From assembly GCA_012839355.1 (NCBI GenBank), contig DUNK01000015.1, positions 1 through 64,000 of the forward strand: 64,000 bases of DNA, written 5' to 3'. Numbering within the stretch: the first letter of the stretch is position 1; each line of letters opens with the position of its first letter. The position numbers were made by a program, and so were the translations under genes. The notes below the pieces were generated by a model. It was not told the DNA's origin. It did no database searches and saw only the letters and a list, made by a program, of their open reading frames with translations. The DNA comes from Acholeplasma sp. (GTDB lineage: Bacteria; Bacillota_I; Bacilli_A; Acholeplasmatales; UBA5453). Positions 18,513-28,903 of the stretch are shown here, one piece after another.

Positions 18513-20270
18513 ATGAATAAATGGAATTTAGATGGATTTTATACTAATGTTGAAGATTATGAAAAAGATTTAAAAGTCTTCGAACAAGAAATGGAAAAAA
18601 TCAAAGAATATCAAGGTAAACTTCACGAATATGAATCCTTTAAAAGTTATCATGTTTATGAAGAAGAGTTAGTAAAATTATTATATCGTTTAGCTGGCTA
18701 TGCAAACCTTTCTAATTCTTTAGATTTAAAAGACACAGAAAAAACTTCAAGAATGCGACAACTATCTTTAATTTTAAACAAGTATTCAAATTATAGTTCT
18801 TATGTTGCACCTGAACTTATTTCAATTGGCGAAGAAAAAGTTTTAGCTTTTTGTGAAAAAGATGAACTACTTAAACCTTATAAGTTTTCTTATGAAAAAC
18901 TATTTAGACGCCAACAACATATTTTATCTTCAGATGAAGAAAAGTTAATTAGCAATTATGGCCCTGTTACTTCTGTCGCTAGTCAGTTATATAACGCCTT
19001 ATCTTTAACTGATAGAGTTGATGAAGAAGTTACATTAACTGATGGTACAAAAGTAACTGTTAATACTTCTAACTGGAGAAGTTTAATTGCTAATGCGAAA
19101 GATGCTAAAGATCGTGCAACTATTTTTGAAGCGGCTTTCAAACGTTATAAAGATAATAAGGATGCTTTCGCAAGCACTTATAACTTAGTCTTACAATCAC
19201 TAGCTGCAAGTTATAAAAACAGAGGCTATAATAGTGCATTAGAAGCGAAACTCTTTAACGATAATATTCCTTTAGAAGTTTTTACAACTCTAAAAGATAC
19301 AGTTTATGAAAGCACAGAACCAATAAAAAGATATTTAAAGATTCGCAAAAAACATTTAGGTCTTGAAACATATAGAACATATGACCGTTTTTTAGATTTA
19401 ATTAGTACTGACAAAAAATATACATATGAAGAAGGTAAGGCTATGTTTTTCGAATCTATTAAAGACTTTGATGAAGAGTTTAGAGATGCTCAACATGAAG
19501 CTTTAAGAGATGGGTATGTTGATGTAGAACCTAAAGATGGTAAAAGAACCGGTGCTTTTTCAAGCAGTTTATATGGATTTCATCCTTACATTCTTTTAAA
19601 TCACGAAAAAACTTTAAGTGATGTTTTTACAATTGTTCACGAAGCAGGCCACAGCGCACACTCGATCTTATCAAATGCGAACCAACCTCTTGCGACTCAT
19701 AGCTATACTATCTTTGTTGCTGAGATCGCATCAACATTTAACGAAAGAGTTTTAGCAGATTATTTACTAAAGACTGCTAAGACTAAAGAAGAAAAAATCG
19801 CAATTATTGAAAGTGAAATTAATGGTATTATGTCAACGTTCTACCGTCAAACATTATTTGCGACATATGAGTATGAAGCAAACAAATTAGTTGAACAAGG
19901 TATCCCACTTAACGCAACTAATTTAAGTGGCATAATGATAGATCTATATAAACACTATTATGATATTGATATTAAAGAGGAAAATGGAAAAGAATATGTT
20001 TGGGCATATATCCCACACTTATTTAGAACACCATTTTATGTTTATCAATACGCTTCAAGTTATAGTGCTTCATTAAAGATTTATCAAGACATTAAAGATG
20101 GTAAAAAAGATGCAATGGAAAAATATCTTAATATGTTAAAATCTGGCGGCTCAGATTATCCGGTTAATCAAGCCAAAGCTGCTGGTGCTGACTTAACAGA
20201 TAAAACGACATTCACCTCTGTTGTTAGACGCTTTAATGAATTAATTGATCAACTTGAAAAGTTATTATAA
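18513..20270 (+). CDS. pepF: Oligoendopeptidase F (M3B)
   Basis: HEAGHS zinc motif (IVHEAGHSAHSIL); start placed at MNKWNLDGFY (ORF track start 18465). Confidence 0.94.
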   Translation: MNKWNLDGFYTNVEDYEKDLKVFEQEMEKIKEYQGKLHEYESFKSYHVYEEELVKLLYRLAGYANLSNSLDLKDTEKTSRMRQLSLILNKYSNYSSYVAPELISIGEEKVLAFCEKDELLKPYKFSYEKLFRRQQHILSSDEEKLISNYGPVTSVASQLYNALSLTDRVDEEVTLTDGTKVTVNTSNWRSLIANAKDAKDRATIFEAAFKRYKDNKDAFASTYNLVLQSLAASYKNRGYNSALEAKLFNDNIPLEVFTTLKDTVYESTEPIKRYLKIRKKHLGLETYRTYDRFLDLISTDKKYTYEEGKAMFFESIKDFDEEFRDAQHEALRDGYVDVEPKDGKRTGAFSSSLYGFHPYILLNHEKTLSDVFTIVHEAGHSAHSILSNANQPLATHSYTIFVAEIASTFNERVLADYLLKTAKTKEEKIAIIESEINGIMSTFYRQTLFATYEYEANKLVEQGIPLNATNLSGIMIDLYKHYYDIDIKEENGKEYVWAYIPHLFRTPFYVYQYASSYSASLKIYQDIKDGKKDAMEKYLNMLKSGGSDYPVNQAKAAGADLTDKTTFTSVVRRFNELIDQLEKLL

Positions 20271-20275
20271 TCAAG

Positions 20276-20881
20276 ATGGAAAAACTAACAAAAAGCGACA
20301 AGAAAACAGATAAGTTTTTAAACATTAAAACAACCGGCACTAGAAACAATAAAGATAAGCATCATTTTCGTTATGAAGCTACACCCTATAGCGACTTATA
20401 TTTACTCTTTCAAAAAGTAACATTAAATGAGTCTGATCACTTCGTTGATTTTGGTTCGGGAAGAGGACGTGTTTGTTTTTATGTGCACCATTTATTTAAC
20501 TGTTATACTTATGGAATTGAAATCAATTTATCAACTTATCATGAGGCGCTTTTAAACTTAGAAAGTTATAGTGTAAAACATGATAGCAATGATAAAATCC
20601 AATTCTTAATGGAGTATGCAGAAAATTATGAAATAAAAGAATTCCAAAATGTGTTTTTCTTCTTTAATCCCTTTACAGTTCAAATCTTTAAAAAGGTAAT
20701 TTATAACATTATTGAATCAGTCAATAAACATCCTAGAGAAATAACAATCATTCTAACTTATCCTATCCTTGATTATGTTAGTTTTATACTCCAAGAAACA
20801 GACTTTGTTGTCGTTGATTATATTGAGTTTAACCATATCAATAAAGATAGAAATAAATTTATAATTTTACAGAACCTATAA
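20276..20881 (+). CDS. Class I SAM-dependent methyltransferase
   Basis: FVDFGSGRGRVCFYV motif I, GIEINLSTY motif II. Confidence 0.8.
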   Translation: MEKLTKSDKKTDKFLNIKTTGTRNNKDKHHFRYEATPYSDLYLLFQKVTLNESDHFVDFGSGRGRVCFYVHHLFNCYTYGIEINLSTYHEALLNLESYSVKHDSNDKIQFLMEYAENYEIKEFQNVFFFFNPFTVQIFKKVIYNIIESVNKHPREITIILTYPILDYVSFILQETDFVVVDYIEFNHINKDRNKFIILQNL

Positions 20882-20882
20882 A

Positions 20883-20921
20883 AAGAAAAAAGATGATTTT
20901 CGCAATCATCTTTTTTTATCT
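20883..20921. terminator. Bidirectional terminator AAAAAGATGATT-TTCGC-AATCATCTTTTTTT
   Basis: Perfect stem with T-runs on both strands between convergent genes. Confidence 0.85.
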
Positions 20922-20931
20922 TTAATTTTAA

Positions 20932-22029
20932 TTATCGAATATAATATCTAACTACATCTTCTAATTCTACTTCACCTTCAACAAATTTATAGATATTTGA
21001 ATTAGCTACATTATATCCTAAACTAAATCCTTTAGTTCCAGTAACTTTAAATAGTTCGTTAAGTCCTGTAATGTTTTGGCCAAAACTATAAATTGCTTTT
21101 AACTTTCCTTGGTCGTTCGTATAGGCAAATAAACCTTCTTGAACTTGTTGAACTACTACTTCGCCTGTTACTTCTAACTCTAATTCCATACTTGCTAAAA
21201 CTCCTTCACCGTACGAATAGAATGTATAAACATCTTCTTCACCAACTGTTTCTTTTAAAGCGTAGATTATAATAGTTGGATGTGTTTCTTGTGGAAGATC
21301 AGAGTTTAGTGTAACTTTTATTCTTTCTCTCTGGCCTTCAATACGTACAATAATGTAAAATGAACCTGTTAAGAATAATGTATTAAAGTCAAAGTCACTT
21401 AACATTTCTCTTGAGAGAGGAATTTCTACAACTGATTCATCATTATATGTAACCTCTGCAACAATATTTTCAAGTCTAAAATTATCTAAATCAAATGTTA
21501 AATCCCTGCCACCTTTAAAGTTAACTGCTTCTGCTTCAATAGCATTCCAATGTGCTAATAACTGAATATCTGCTGTAATTAAAGTATCAAAATCATATAA
21601 TGAATTACCTAAATACCAACCAGCAAATATATAGCCTTCTCTTTCTGGGTCTGCTGGTCTTTCTAACTTTGCGCCTTCATAAACTGTTTTAGTTTCAAGT
21701 ATATTATCATAACCATAGTCTATTATAGCAGCGTATTCTGTGCTCGCTTCCCATTGTGCAACAAGAGTGATATTAGTTTTTACTTCAGTACTAAAACTAA
21801 AACTTTCTCCATCTAAATACCAACCAACAAACTTATAACCTTCTCTCGTTGGGTTATTAGGTAAAGTTATTAAACTTTTATAATCTATTGTTTGCGCAGC
21901 GATGGTTTCATTTCCGCCATTTACATCAAATGTAACTGTAACGCTTTTAGGTGTTTTATCGCCAAAACATGATACTAAGCCAAAACTAACGAACAATAAT
22001 GTTAATAATATAAATATTTTTCTTTTCAT
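20932..22029 (-). CDS. Lipoprotein with two InlB-type (Listeria-Bacteroides) repeats
   Basis: Lipobox LVSC; VTVTFDVNGGNE...REGYKFVGWYLDGE...ITLVAQW and second copy REGYIFAGWYLGNSLYDFDT..QLLAHW. Confidence 0.88.
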   Translation of the reverse strand: MKRKIFILLTLLFVSFGLVSCFGDKTPKSVTVTFDVNGGNETIAAQTIDYKSLITLPNNPTREGYKFVGWYLDGESFSFSTEVKTNITLVAQWEASTEYAAIIDYGYDNILETKTVYEGAKLERPADPEREGYIFAGWYLGNSLYDFDTLITADIQLLAHWNAIEAEAVNFKGGRDLTFDLDNFRLENIVAEVTYNDESVVEIPLSREMLSDFDFNTLFLTGSFYIIVRIEGQRERIKVTLNSDLPQETHPTIIIYALKETVGEEDVYTFYSYGEGVLASMELELEVTGEVVVQQVQEGLFAYTNDQGKLKAIYSFGQNITGLNELFKVTGTKGFSLGYNVANSNIYKFVEGEVELEDVVRYYIR

Positions 22030-22039
22030 CGTCTTTCAC

Positions 22040-24197
22040 CTATCTTAATATAATCGGTCTGACTTCTAAATCAGCACTAACATTATTTAAGTTTTTATCC
22101 CAACCAATGAAGATGATATCACCTTCTAATACATAATCAGGTGGGATAACATCACTTCCCCTAACAACTTCTATTGTTTCCATTAATGTTCCTGTTTCGT
22201 CATAAAACTTAACCGTATATGTTTCTTTAGTAAGTATATCGCTATTACCATTTGCATATAAATGTACATATGTTAAATCGATGATTGTTATTTCACCATC
22301 ATTGTCAATATCCAACATTGCTTTTTGTCGTGCGTTTAAAATAAGATCTCCGTTTAAATACGCAAGAATTATTATCGCATCACCTTCATTAACTAATCCA
22401 TCAAAGTTACCATCAGCCATTTCATTATATCTAACATTGTAATAAGCATTCGTACTAGTAAGTGATGATTTAATTGTAAATACTGAATCTAAATCGTATC
22501 TTTCTATTACTAAACTTTTTTCATTAACGCCTACTTCACCAACAAGAACATCTTCATTAAAGACATATAGATTAAAATCTTTTACACCATTATATTCCCA
22601 AGATAATTCTAAATCTATTCCTCTTAAATCTACTCTTACATTTTCTAAACAATAGTAACTATCGTCAGATGCTAAAGCTGTCTCGCCTGTCGTTCCATCC
22701 ATAAACTTAACTACAGCCTTTAAGTTATTTAGATCTGGTTGTGTTAGTTTGTATGATGTATCTTTTAATTGGTAAAAATAGTTTGTTCCTACTAAATCAT
22801 CATTATTATAATATTCAATTCTTTCAACAAACTTAATTCCTTCAGCAGGCGCATAAATTACTTTATCATCATTAACGCTATATGTTTCAAATGAATTTAA
22901 AAATGCCTCTTTATCAAACTCATAATTTGCATATCTAGATGTGAATGAACTTTCTGCTATAACATTAGAATTATTATCTATGAGTTGATGTGAAATACCT
23001 TCAGGTGTAACATCCATTATGATAGCTCCGATTGTTTTTGTACCTTGACTCCACATTTCTTCAATGATGTGTCCATTATACTGAATATCACCATGTTGAA
23101 CTCCTCTTTCACCATCACTTGAAGGTGCTTGCATATAAACTGTTCCTTGATTCGTTCCAGTTGAAGCATCATTATAAATTCTACCTTTAGTTCTTAAATA
23201 AACGTGGTTGTTCCCAGCCATCGCTAAGTCAACATTATTTTCATCAAAAAATGTTCTCCAGTCAGTATACTGAGCACTTGTTTTTCCTGTTCTACCATCA
23301 AACCACTGATAGTGCATTGCCACAAAGATGTATTGTGATGGGTTTTGTTCAATAACTTCTTTTGTCCATGCTTTCGCTTTAGCAAGTCCTGTCTCCTTAT
23401 TGCCGTGCCCATAATTAATATCTTCATTATTTAATACTATAAATAGAGCTGGTCCATATTTAAAGTAATATGACGCTCCTTCTTGTCCAGCATAGCCATT
23501 TTGCGGATGGCGATGCGTTTTTTTGAAAAACTCATCTGTGTTTGGATAATCTTTTCTAGTAGGTTTATAGATAACATGCATAACATCATGGTTTCCTACC
23601 GTTGTCGCAAATAGATGTGTCTTATAATATGGCTTATTATAAACATATAATTGTGCATCATGATCTGAACCATAAGCCAAATCATCACCAGTAGAGAAGA
23701 TAAAATCAATCCCTGGTTCTTTAGCTAAACACTTACTAACTACAGATGCATGAGAGTCTGTTCTAGCAGGTAGCGGTCCATAAGCATGCCAGTCACTCAC
23801 CCATAAAAACTTAAATGAGTCTCCACCGGCAGTTTTAAAATAATACGTTTCACTCATAACATCTTGACCAACTTGATACATATACTCCGTACCTGGCTCA
23901 AGGTCTTTTAATTCAACATAGTAATGATAAAAAATTATCTATGTCTGTATAAAGTGTAACTAACTCTTTTTCTCCCATAACTGATTTAGCTTTTTGCCAA
24001 TTAGTATCAGTCTTTTTCGTGTATTTTACTTTCCCATATGCTTTTGAAGCATCCATTATCCAAGAAATATTAATCATACTTGAAGCATCTTCTCCTGGAT
24101 TAGCAGTAATAACTCTAGATTCGGCTGCCGCTTCAGTTCTTACTGGCATAATGAAAAGTCCTAACACTAACATCAATCCAATAAATATTTTTTTCAT
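22040..24197 (-). pseudogene. Secreted calcineurin-like/purple acid phosphatase-type phosphoesterase with dockerin and C-terminal InlB-like region; broken by a +1 frame change at T6
   Basis: ORF 23913-24197 carries the signal peptide and start of an FN3-like domain; ORF 22040-23881 carries WVSDWHAYG, STGDDLAYGSDHD, VGNHDV, AMHYQW, AGNNHVY. Removing one base from the minus-strand T6 (23929-23934) joins them as ...TDIDNFYHYYVELKDLEPGTEYMYQVGQDV... Confidence 0.85.
22244..22420 (-). other. Dockerin type I-like domain (two Ca-binding repeats) within the phosphoesterase
   Basis: MADGNFDGLVNEGDAIIILAYLNGDLILNARQKAMLDIDNDGEITIIDLTYVHLYANG. Confidence 0.8.
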
Positions 24198-24305
24198 ATA
24201 TTAGATTTGCCTCCTTTATTATTTATAATTACATTATAACCTATCTTACATGAATTTTACCATTTTAAACATTTTTATCTTTTTTAAAAAAATATGAGAT
24301 TTTGA

Positions 24306-24334
24306 TTGACAAACAAATAATTAAATATTACAAT
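24306..24334 (+). promoter_or_regulatory. Promoter of trpS T-box transcript: TTGACA-N17-TACAAT
   Basis: Near-consensus -35/-10 with 17-bp spacing. Confidence 0.8.
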
Positions 24335-24344
24335 AAAGTATACG

Positions 24345-24535
24345 TTGATGAAAGAATAGTAGCAGTTAACACTTTCGTATTACAGAGACTTGGGAGAGGT
24401 GAGAGCCTAAGATATGAAAAAATTGTGAATGGACTTTCGGAGTATAAACACTGAATGAGAGCCAGCTGATGGGCTGGAACTAAGGTGGCACCGCGAGAAA
24501 TTCGTCCTTAGATTTTTTGTCTAAGGATTTTTTGT
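24345..24535 (+). promoter_or_regulatory. T-box riboswitch (tRNA-Trp-sensing) leader of trpS
   Basis: T-box core AAGGTGGCACCGCGAGAAATTCGTCCTT; candidate specifier TGG at 24430-24432 (GTGAATGGAC); terminator CCTTAGA-TTTTTTG-TCTAAGGATTTTTT. Confidence 0.93.
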
Positions 24536-24564
24536 TTATATAGGAAATATTTGAGGTGGATTAA

Positions 24565-25557
24565 ATGAGATTAGTATCAGGCATTCAGCCAACTGGCTTA
24601 TTAACTTTAGGTAATTATTTAGGAGCTATTAAACAGTTTGTTGAATTACAAGATGAATTAAAAGATTATGAGTTTTTCATCTTCATTGCTGATTTACATA
24701 GTTTAACTGTTTACAATGAACCAGCAGAATTAAGAAAAAATGTTAAAACATTAGCCGCACTTTATATCGCTTGTGGACTAGACCCAAAAAGAGTTAATCT
24801 TTTCGTGCAATCAGAAGTGCAAGAACATAGTCAGTTAGGTTTTATTATGGAAACTGTTGCGTATGTTCCAGAATTAGAAAGAATGACTCAATACAAAGAT
24901 AAGGCTCGCGCTCAAAAAACAGGCATTAGATCAGCATTATTAACTTATCCTGCATTAATGGCTGCGGACATCTTATTATATGATGCGAATATCGTTCCAA
25001 TTGGCGATGACCAAACACAACACTTAGAACTAACAAGAACGTTAGCAGAAAGATTTAATAGTCTCTATGGTGAAACATTTGTAGTACCTAAAGCTTACTA
25101 CTCAAAAACAGCCAAAAGAGTTATGAGTCTTCAGGATCCATCTAAAAAGATGAGCAAAAGCGATGACAACGCAAAAAGTTCAATTTACTTGTTAGATGAT
25201 ATCAATGCTGCTAAAAATAAAATTAGAAGCGCTGTAACAGACTCTGCCACAAAGATTAAGTATGATTTAAAAAACAAACCAGGAATATCTAACTTGCTTG
25301 AAATTTATTCTGGTTTAACTAATAAACCTATTAAAGAGATTGAAGAACAGTATAAAGATTCAACTTACAAAGTGTTTAAAGAAGATCTTGCGAATATCGT
25401 TGGTGATGTTCTTTCTGTTATTCAAGAAAAATATAAAGTTCTCTATAACTCAAAAGAGTTAAAAGAAATCTTAGATGCTGGCGCTAATAGAGCCAGAGAA
25501 ATTGCCCAAAGAAAAATATCTAGAGTTTATCACCGTTTAGGTGTTTTACGCAAATAA
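24565..25557 (+). CDS. trpS: Tryptophanyl-tRNA synthetase
   Basis: SGIQPTGLLTLGNYLGAI; KMSKS motif. Confidence 0.97.
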   Translation: MRLVSGIQPTGLLTLGNYLGAIKQFVELQDELKDYEFFIFIADLHSLTVYNEPAELRKNVKTLAALYIACGLDPKRVNLFVQSEVQEHSQLGFIMETVAYVPELERMTQYKDKARAQKTGIRSALLTYPALMAADILLYDANIVPIGDDQTQHLELTRTLAERFNSLYGETFVVPKAYYSKTAKRVMSLQDPSKKMSKSDDNAKSSIYLLDDINAAKNKIRSAVTDSATKIKYDLKNKPGISNLLEIYSGLTNKPIKEIEEQYKDSTYKVFKEDLANIVGDVLSVIQEKYKVLYNSKELKEILDAGANRAREIAQRKISRVYHRLGVLRK

Positions 25558-25585
25558 AAACTTTCCTCACTCTTTCTCAGTAAAA

Positions 25586-25618
25586 AAACAATCTTAACTC
25601 CGAGATTGTTTTTTTTTC
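25586..25618. terminator. Terminator AACAATCT-TAACTCCG-AGATTGTTTTTTTT
   Basis: Stem plus T8 downstream of trpS; A-rich flank also permits minus use. Confidence 0.8.
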
Positions 25619-25622
25619 TTTA

Positions 25623-26471
25623 CTATCTATATATGTGTAGTTTTCTTCTTGGATATTCTGTCTCACCATCATACTGAACATATTTGTCAGTTTCTGAATT
25701 GATTTTTATTTCTTTTCCTTCGTAGTGCTTAACGAATCGTTTTATTCTTAAGTGCCAACCTAGATAGATTAACGGGAAGACAAGTAATAGTAAAAGTCTT
25801 GGCATGCCATGAACAACAATTATTTCTAATTTATCATCAAGTCTAACTGACTTTGGTGAGATTTTCATCCCTTTTCCTAAATAAGCGCTATTTGCGACAA
25901 CTGTTAACCATACTTTCTTAAATTGTTTTTCTTCTCCATCAATTGTAATGGTTAAGTCTTCTGGTTTATATTTTGTAAAACCACGATATGTTGATTTAAA
26001 ATAACTCCATCGCCCTTTTGAGTTTTCAAGAGTATTAACTAAATAGGCAATATAAGCATCCACTCCAATACCAACAGAATTTATGAAATATCTTCTTTGG
26101 TTGTTGTTTTCTTCTGCCAAATCATACGGTATATCACAAATATAATCATTAATTCTCACTAATTTTTCTTTGCTTTTTAAACTTCTTACAAAATCATTGC
26201 CCGTCCCAGCACTCATCGCATAAACATCATTTTTAACTTCATAATCAATTAAAGTGTTCGCTAAATGATGAAGCGTGCCATCTCCGCCTATTACAAGAAT
26301 CTTAGTAGCTGGATTTAATTTATTAATAAACTCTTTAACATCAACGATATCAAGGAAAGAACCTACAGTTACTGTATTACCTTTTTTCTGTAGTTTCTTT
26401 TTAATTTTATTGATTTTCTTTTTGTTGCCGCCACTTTTACTTAAGGGATTGTAAAGGATTATGTAATCCAT
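25623..26471 (-). CDS. Diacylglycerol/lipid kinase family protein
   Basis: NPLSKSGG; ILVIGGDGTLHHLANTLI; SAGTGNDFVRSL. Confidence 0.88.
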   Translation of the reverse strand: MDYIILYNPLSKSGGNKKKINKIKKKLQKKGNTVTVGSFLDIVDVKEFINKLNPATKILVIGGDGTLHHLANTLIDYEVKNDVYAMSAGTGNDFVRSLKSKEKLVRINDYICDIPYDLAEENNNQRRYFINSVGIGVDAYIAYLVNTLENSKGRWSYFKSTYRGFTKYKPEDLTITIDGEEKQFKKVWLTVVANSAYLGKGMKISPKSVRLDDKLEIIVVHGMPRLLLLLVFPLIYLGWHLRIKRFVKHYEGKEIKINSETDKYVQYDGETEYPRRKLHIYR

Positions 26472-26479
26472 TTTTTCAC

Positions 26480-27721
26480 CTACTTAAACTTAATTAAACT
26501 ATATCTTTTTCTTCCTCGTCTTAAAATGACATATTTTCCATAATAAGCGATATCTTTTTTTACAACATGTTGAAAATCATCAACCTTTTCATCATTAACA
26601 AAGATTGCACCACTCTTAACAAAGTTTCTCGCTTCAGTATTGCTTTTCGCTAGACTAGTTTCTCTTAACGCATCTAAAACACCAATCTCATCTGCTGTTT
26701 CAAATGTATCTAAACTTCTACCAACCATCTTAAACTCTTCTAAAGTTAAATAAGTAAATGAACCAGAAAATAAAGAGTTAGTAACATTTAAAGCAGCTGC
26801 GAGTGCTGTTTCTCCATGAACCAATTTTGTTACTTCGCTTGCTAATATTTTTTGTGCATGTCTTAACTCTGGCTGTTCTAAATGTGTCTTAATAATACCA
26901 TCTATCTCATCTTTTTCCAGTAGCGTTAACATCTTAAGAAATGTTTCTACATCATCATCAGCAGTGTTTAAAAAGAATTGATAAAGTTCGTATGGAGTAG
27001 TTAAGTTCTCATCCAGCCAAATCGCACCTCTTTCACTTTTCCCAAACTTTGTCCCATCGCTTTTCAAGAGTAGTGGAGAACTCATACCAACCGCTTCATG
27101 ATTAACATCAAATGTCTTTCTAATTAACTCTAAACCTGATGTGATATTACCCCATTGATCAGAACCACCAAACTGGATTTTCACATCCATATTTTCATAC
27201 ATATGTAACCAGTCCATTGACTGTAAAATCATATAAGAAAACTCTGTATATGAAATCCCTGTTTCTAATCTCGCTTGAACAGTTTCTTTAGCTAACATAT
27301 AGTTTACATTAAAATGTTTGCCGTAGTCTCTTAAAAAAGTAATTAAATCTATTTTACCTAACCAATCATAGTTATTAACATATATAGCATTTGGTAAAAA
27401 TCTTTTAATTTGATTTTTAATTTTTTCTGCATTGTGAAGTGAATCTTCTAACGCTAATAATTTTCTTTCTGCCGTTGCGCGTGGATCGCCAATTAAACCT
27501 GTTGCACCGCCAATTAAGACGACAGGAGTATGTCCGTGTTTTTCAAGATACATCATTCTAACTATTTGAACTAAGTGTCCAATAGTTAAAGATTCACCAG
27601 TTGGATCATAACCGATATAAAACTTTACTGGTTTTTTATCATCAATAAGCTTCTTCGCTTTATCAGCATCAGAAACATCTTTAATCATTCCACGCCACAT
27701 TAACTTTTCATACAAACTCAT
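26480..27721 (-). CDS. tyrS: Tyrosyl-tRNA synthetase
   Basis: [30 protein letters not shown]-terminal S4 domain. Confidence 0.96.
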   Translation of the reverse strand: MSLYEKLMWRGMIKDVSDADKAKKLIDDKKPVKFYIGYDPTGESLTIGHLVQIVRMMYLEKHGHTPVVLIGGATGLIGDPRATAERKLLALEDSLHNAEKIKNQIKRFLPNAIYVNNYDWLGKIDLITFLRDYGKHFNVNYMLAKETVQARLETGISYTEFSYMILQSMDWLHMYENMDVKIQFGGSDQWGNITSGLELIRKTFDVNHEAVGMSSPLLLKSDGTKFGKSERGAIWLDENLTTPYELYQFFLNTADDDVETFLKMLTLLEKDEIDGIIKTHLEQPELRHAQKILASEVTKLVHGETALAAALNVTNSLFSGSFTYLTLEEFKMVGRSLDTFETADEIGVLDALRETSLAKSNTEARNFVKSGAIFVNDEKVDDFQHVVKKDIAYYGKYVILRRGRKRYSLIKFK

Positions 27722-27741
27722 ATTTACCTTCTTCTTTCGTT

Positions 27742-27771
27742 AAAATCCCTTAGCCTCAACTAAGGGATTCT
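27742..27771 (-). terminator. Hairpin AATCCCTTAG-TTGAGG-CTAAGGGATTTT between ccpA-like gene and tyrS
   Basis: Strong stem, short T-tract on minus strand. Confidence 0.5.
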
Positions 27772-27801
27772 AATTTATACCTTATTATTTTATTTTAAAA
27801 A

Positions 27802-28803
27802 CTACATTGACTGTCTCTTAATGATTCTATGGTTTAATGTTACCTTGACTTGTGAGATTTCTTCACCATTCATTAGTTTTGTTAAAAATCTCATTGAGAC
27901 AGCACCAATATCATAAACTGGAATATCAATTGAAGTTAAAGTTGGGCTCGCAAGTGTTGCATATTTAGTGTTTTGAAACCCAGCTACCGCAACTTCTTCA
28001 GGAACTTTTTTACCGCTTTCTCTCGCAAAGTTCATAAACGATACTGCAATTGAATCTCTAACACCAATCGCCCCATCATATTTTTGATTTTTAAAATGTT
28101 CTGCAAAGTGTCTACGATTAACTTCAGTATTACCACTAGTTCTTAATACTCTAGGTACTAACCCTGCTTCTTCCATAGCAGTTTTATAACCTAATTCTTT
28201 TTTCTCATTAACATTATACTGACGAACTGTTGATAAAATATAAATATCTTTTTTACCACTTTCAATCATAGCTTTAGTAAGTTCATAACTCGCTTTTTCA
28301 TAATCAATGGAAACAGAAGGAACTTCAGGATCATCATATAGTACATTCGCTAAAACTACTGGAATACCATTCTTTCCGCAAATGTCTAGTAACTTTTCAA
28401 TTTGTCCATGATCTAACTCATCATTTAACTGTAAAATCCCATCAACTCTTTCAGAGATGATTGTTTTTAATAGTTCGTCATAATCAATTCCTTCAGGAAC
28501 AGTAAATAGTTTAATCGCATATTTATATTTTATGGCAATATCACTTATTCCCCCAAACATTTCCGCTACCGAAGCTCTTGTAACATCACTCACTAGAATA
28601 CCTACTGTTGTAGTTCTTCTGCTTGCTAATCCGCGAGCTATTGCATCAGGACGATATCCTAACTCATCAATTACTTTTAAAACTCTGTCGCGCGTTTCTT
28701 TTTTAACTCTTTCAGGATGGTTCATTACTCGAGAAACTGTCGCAAGTGAAACACCTGCCTTGTAGGCGACACTATAAATTGTAACTTTATCATCTTTTGC
28801 CAT
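27802..28803 (-). CDS. ccpA: LacI-family regulator, CcpA-like
   Basis: TIYSVAYKAGVSLATVSRVMNHPERVKKETRDRVLKVIDELGYRPDAIARGLASRRTTTVGILVSDV closely resembles the CcpA N-terminus. Confidence 0.8.
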   Translation of the reverse strand: MAKDDKVTIYSVAYKAGVSLATVSRVMNHPERVKKETRDRVLKVIDELGYRPDAIARGLASRRTTTVGILVSDVTRASVAEMFGGISDIAIKYKYAIKLFTVPEGIDYDELLKTIISERVDGILQLNDELDHGQIEKLLDICGKNGIPVVLANVLYDDPEVPSVSIDYEKASYELTKAMIESGKKDIYILSTVRQYNVNEKKELGYKTAMEEAGLVPRVLRTSGNTEVNRRHFAEHFKNQKYDGAIGVRDSIAVSFMNFARESGKKVPEEVAVAGFQNTKYATLASPTLTSIDIPVYDIGAVSMRFLTKLMNGEEISQVKVTLNHRIIKRQSM

Positions 28804-28828
28804 TTTCTCACCCCTCGTGATAGTTCAT

Positions 28829-28857
28829 ATTATATCATAGCTTGTAAGTGCTTTCAA
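28829..28857 (-). promoter_or_regulatory. ccpA-like promoter TTGAAA-N17-TATAAT with overlapping cre-like operator (28842-28857)
   Basis: Minus strand TTGAAAGCACTTACAAGCTATGATATAAT; TTGAAAGCACTTACAA resembles the cre consensus with CA in place of the central CG. Confidence 0.65.
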
Positions 28858-28903
28858 TATTTTATGAAAATATTTTCATTATTGTGTGATTTTTAATTTT
28901 TTC

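Noticed and set aside
23923-23940. T TTT TTA heptamer at the phosphoesterase frame break, resembling a classic -1 slippery site
   Set aside because: The downstream frame requires +1 (or -2); a -1 slip leads quickly to a stop (IITMLN*). Programmed -1 frameshifting cannot explain it; an indel is simpler.
27722-27801. Possible T-box leader for tyrS
   Set aside because: Only a single hairpin is present; no AAGGTGG-ACCGCG T-box core and the region is too short.
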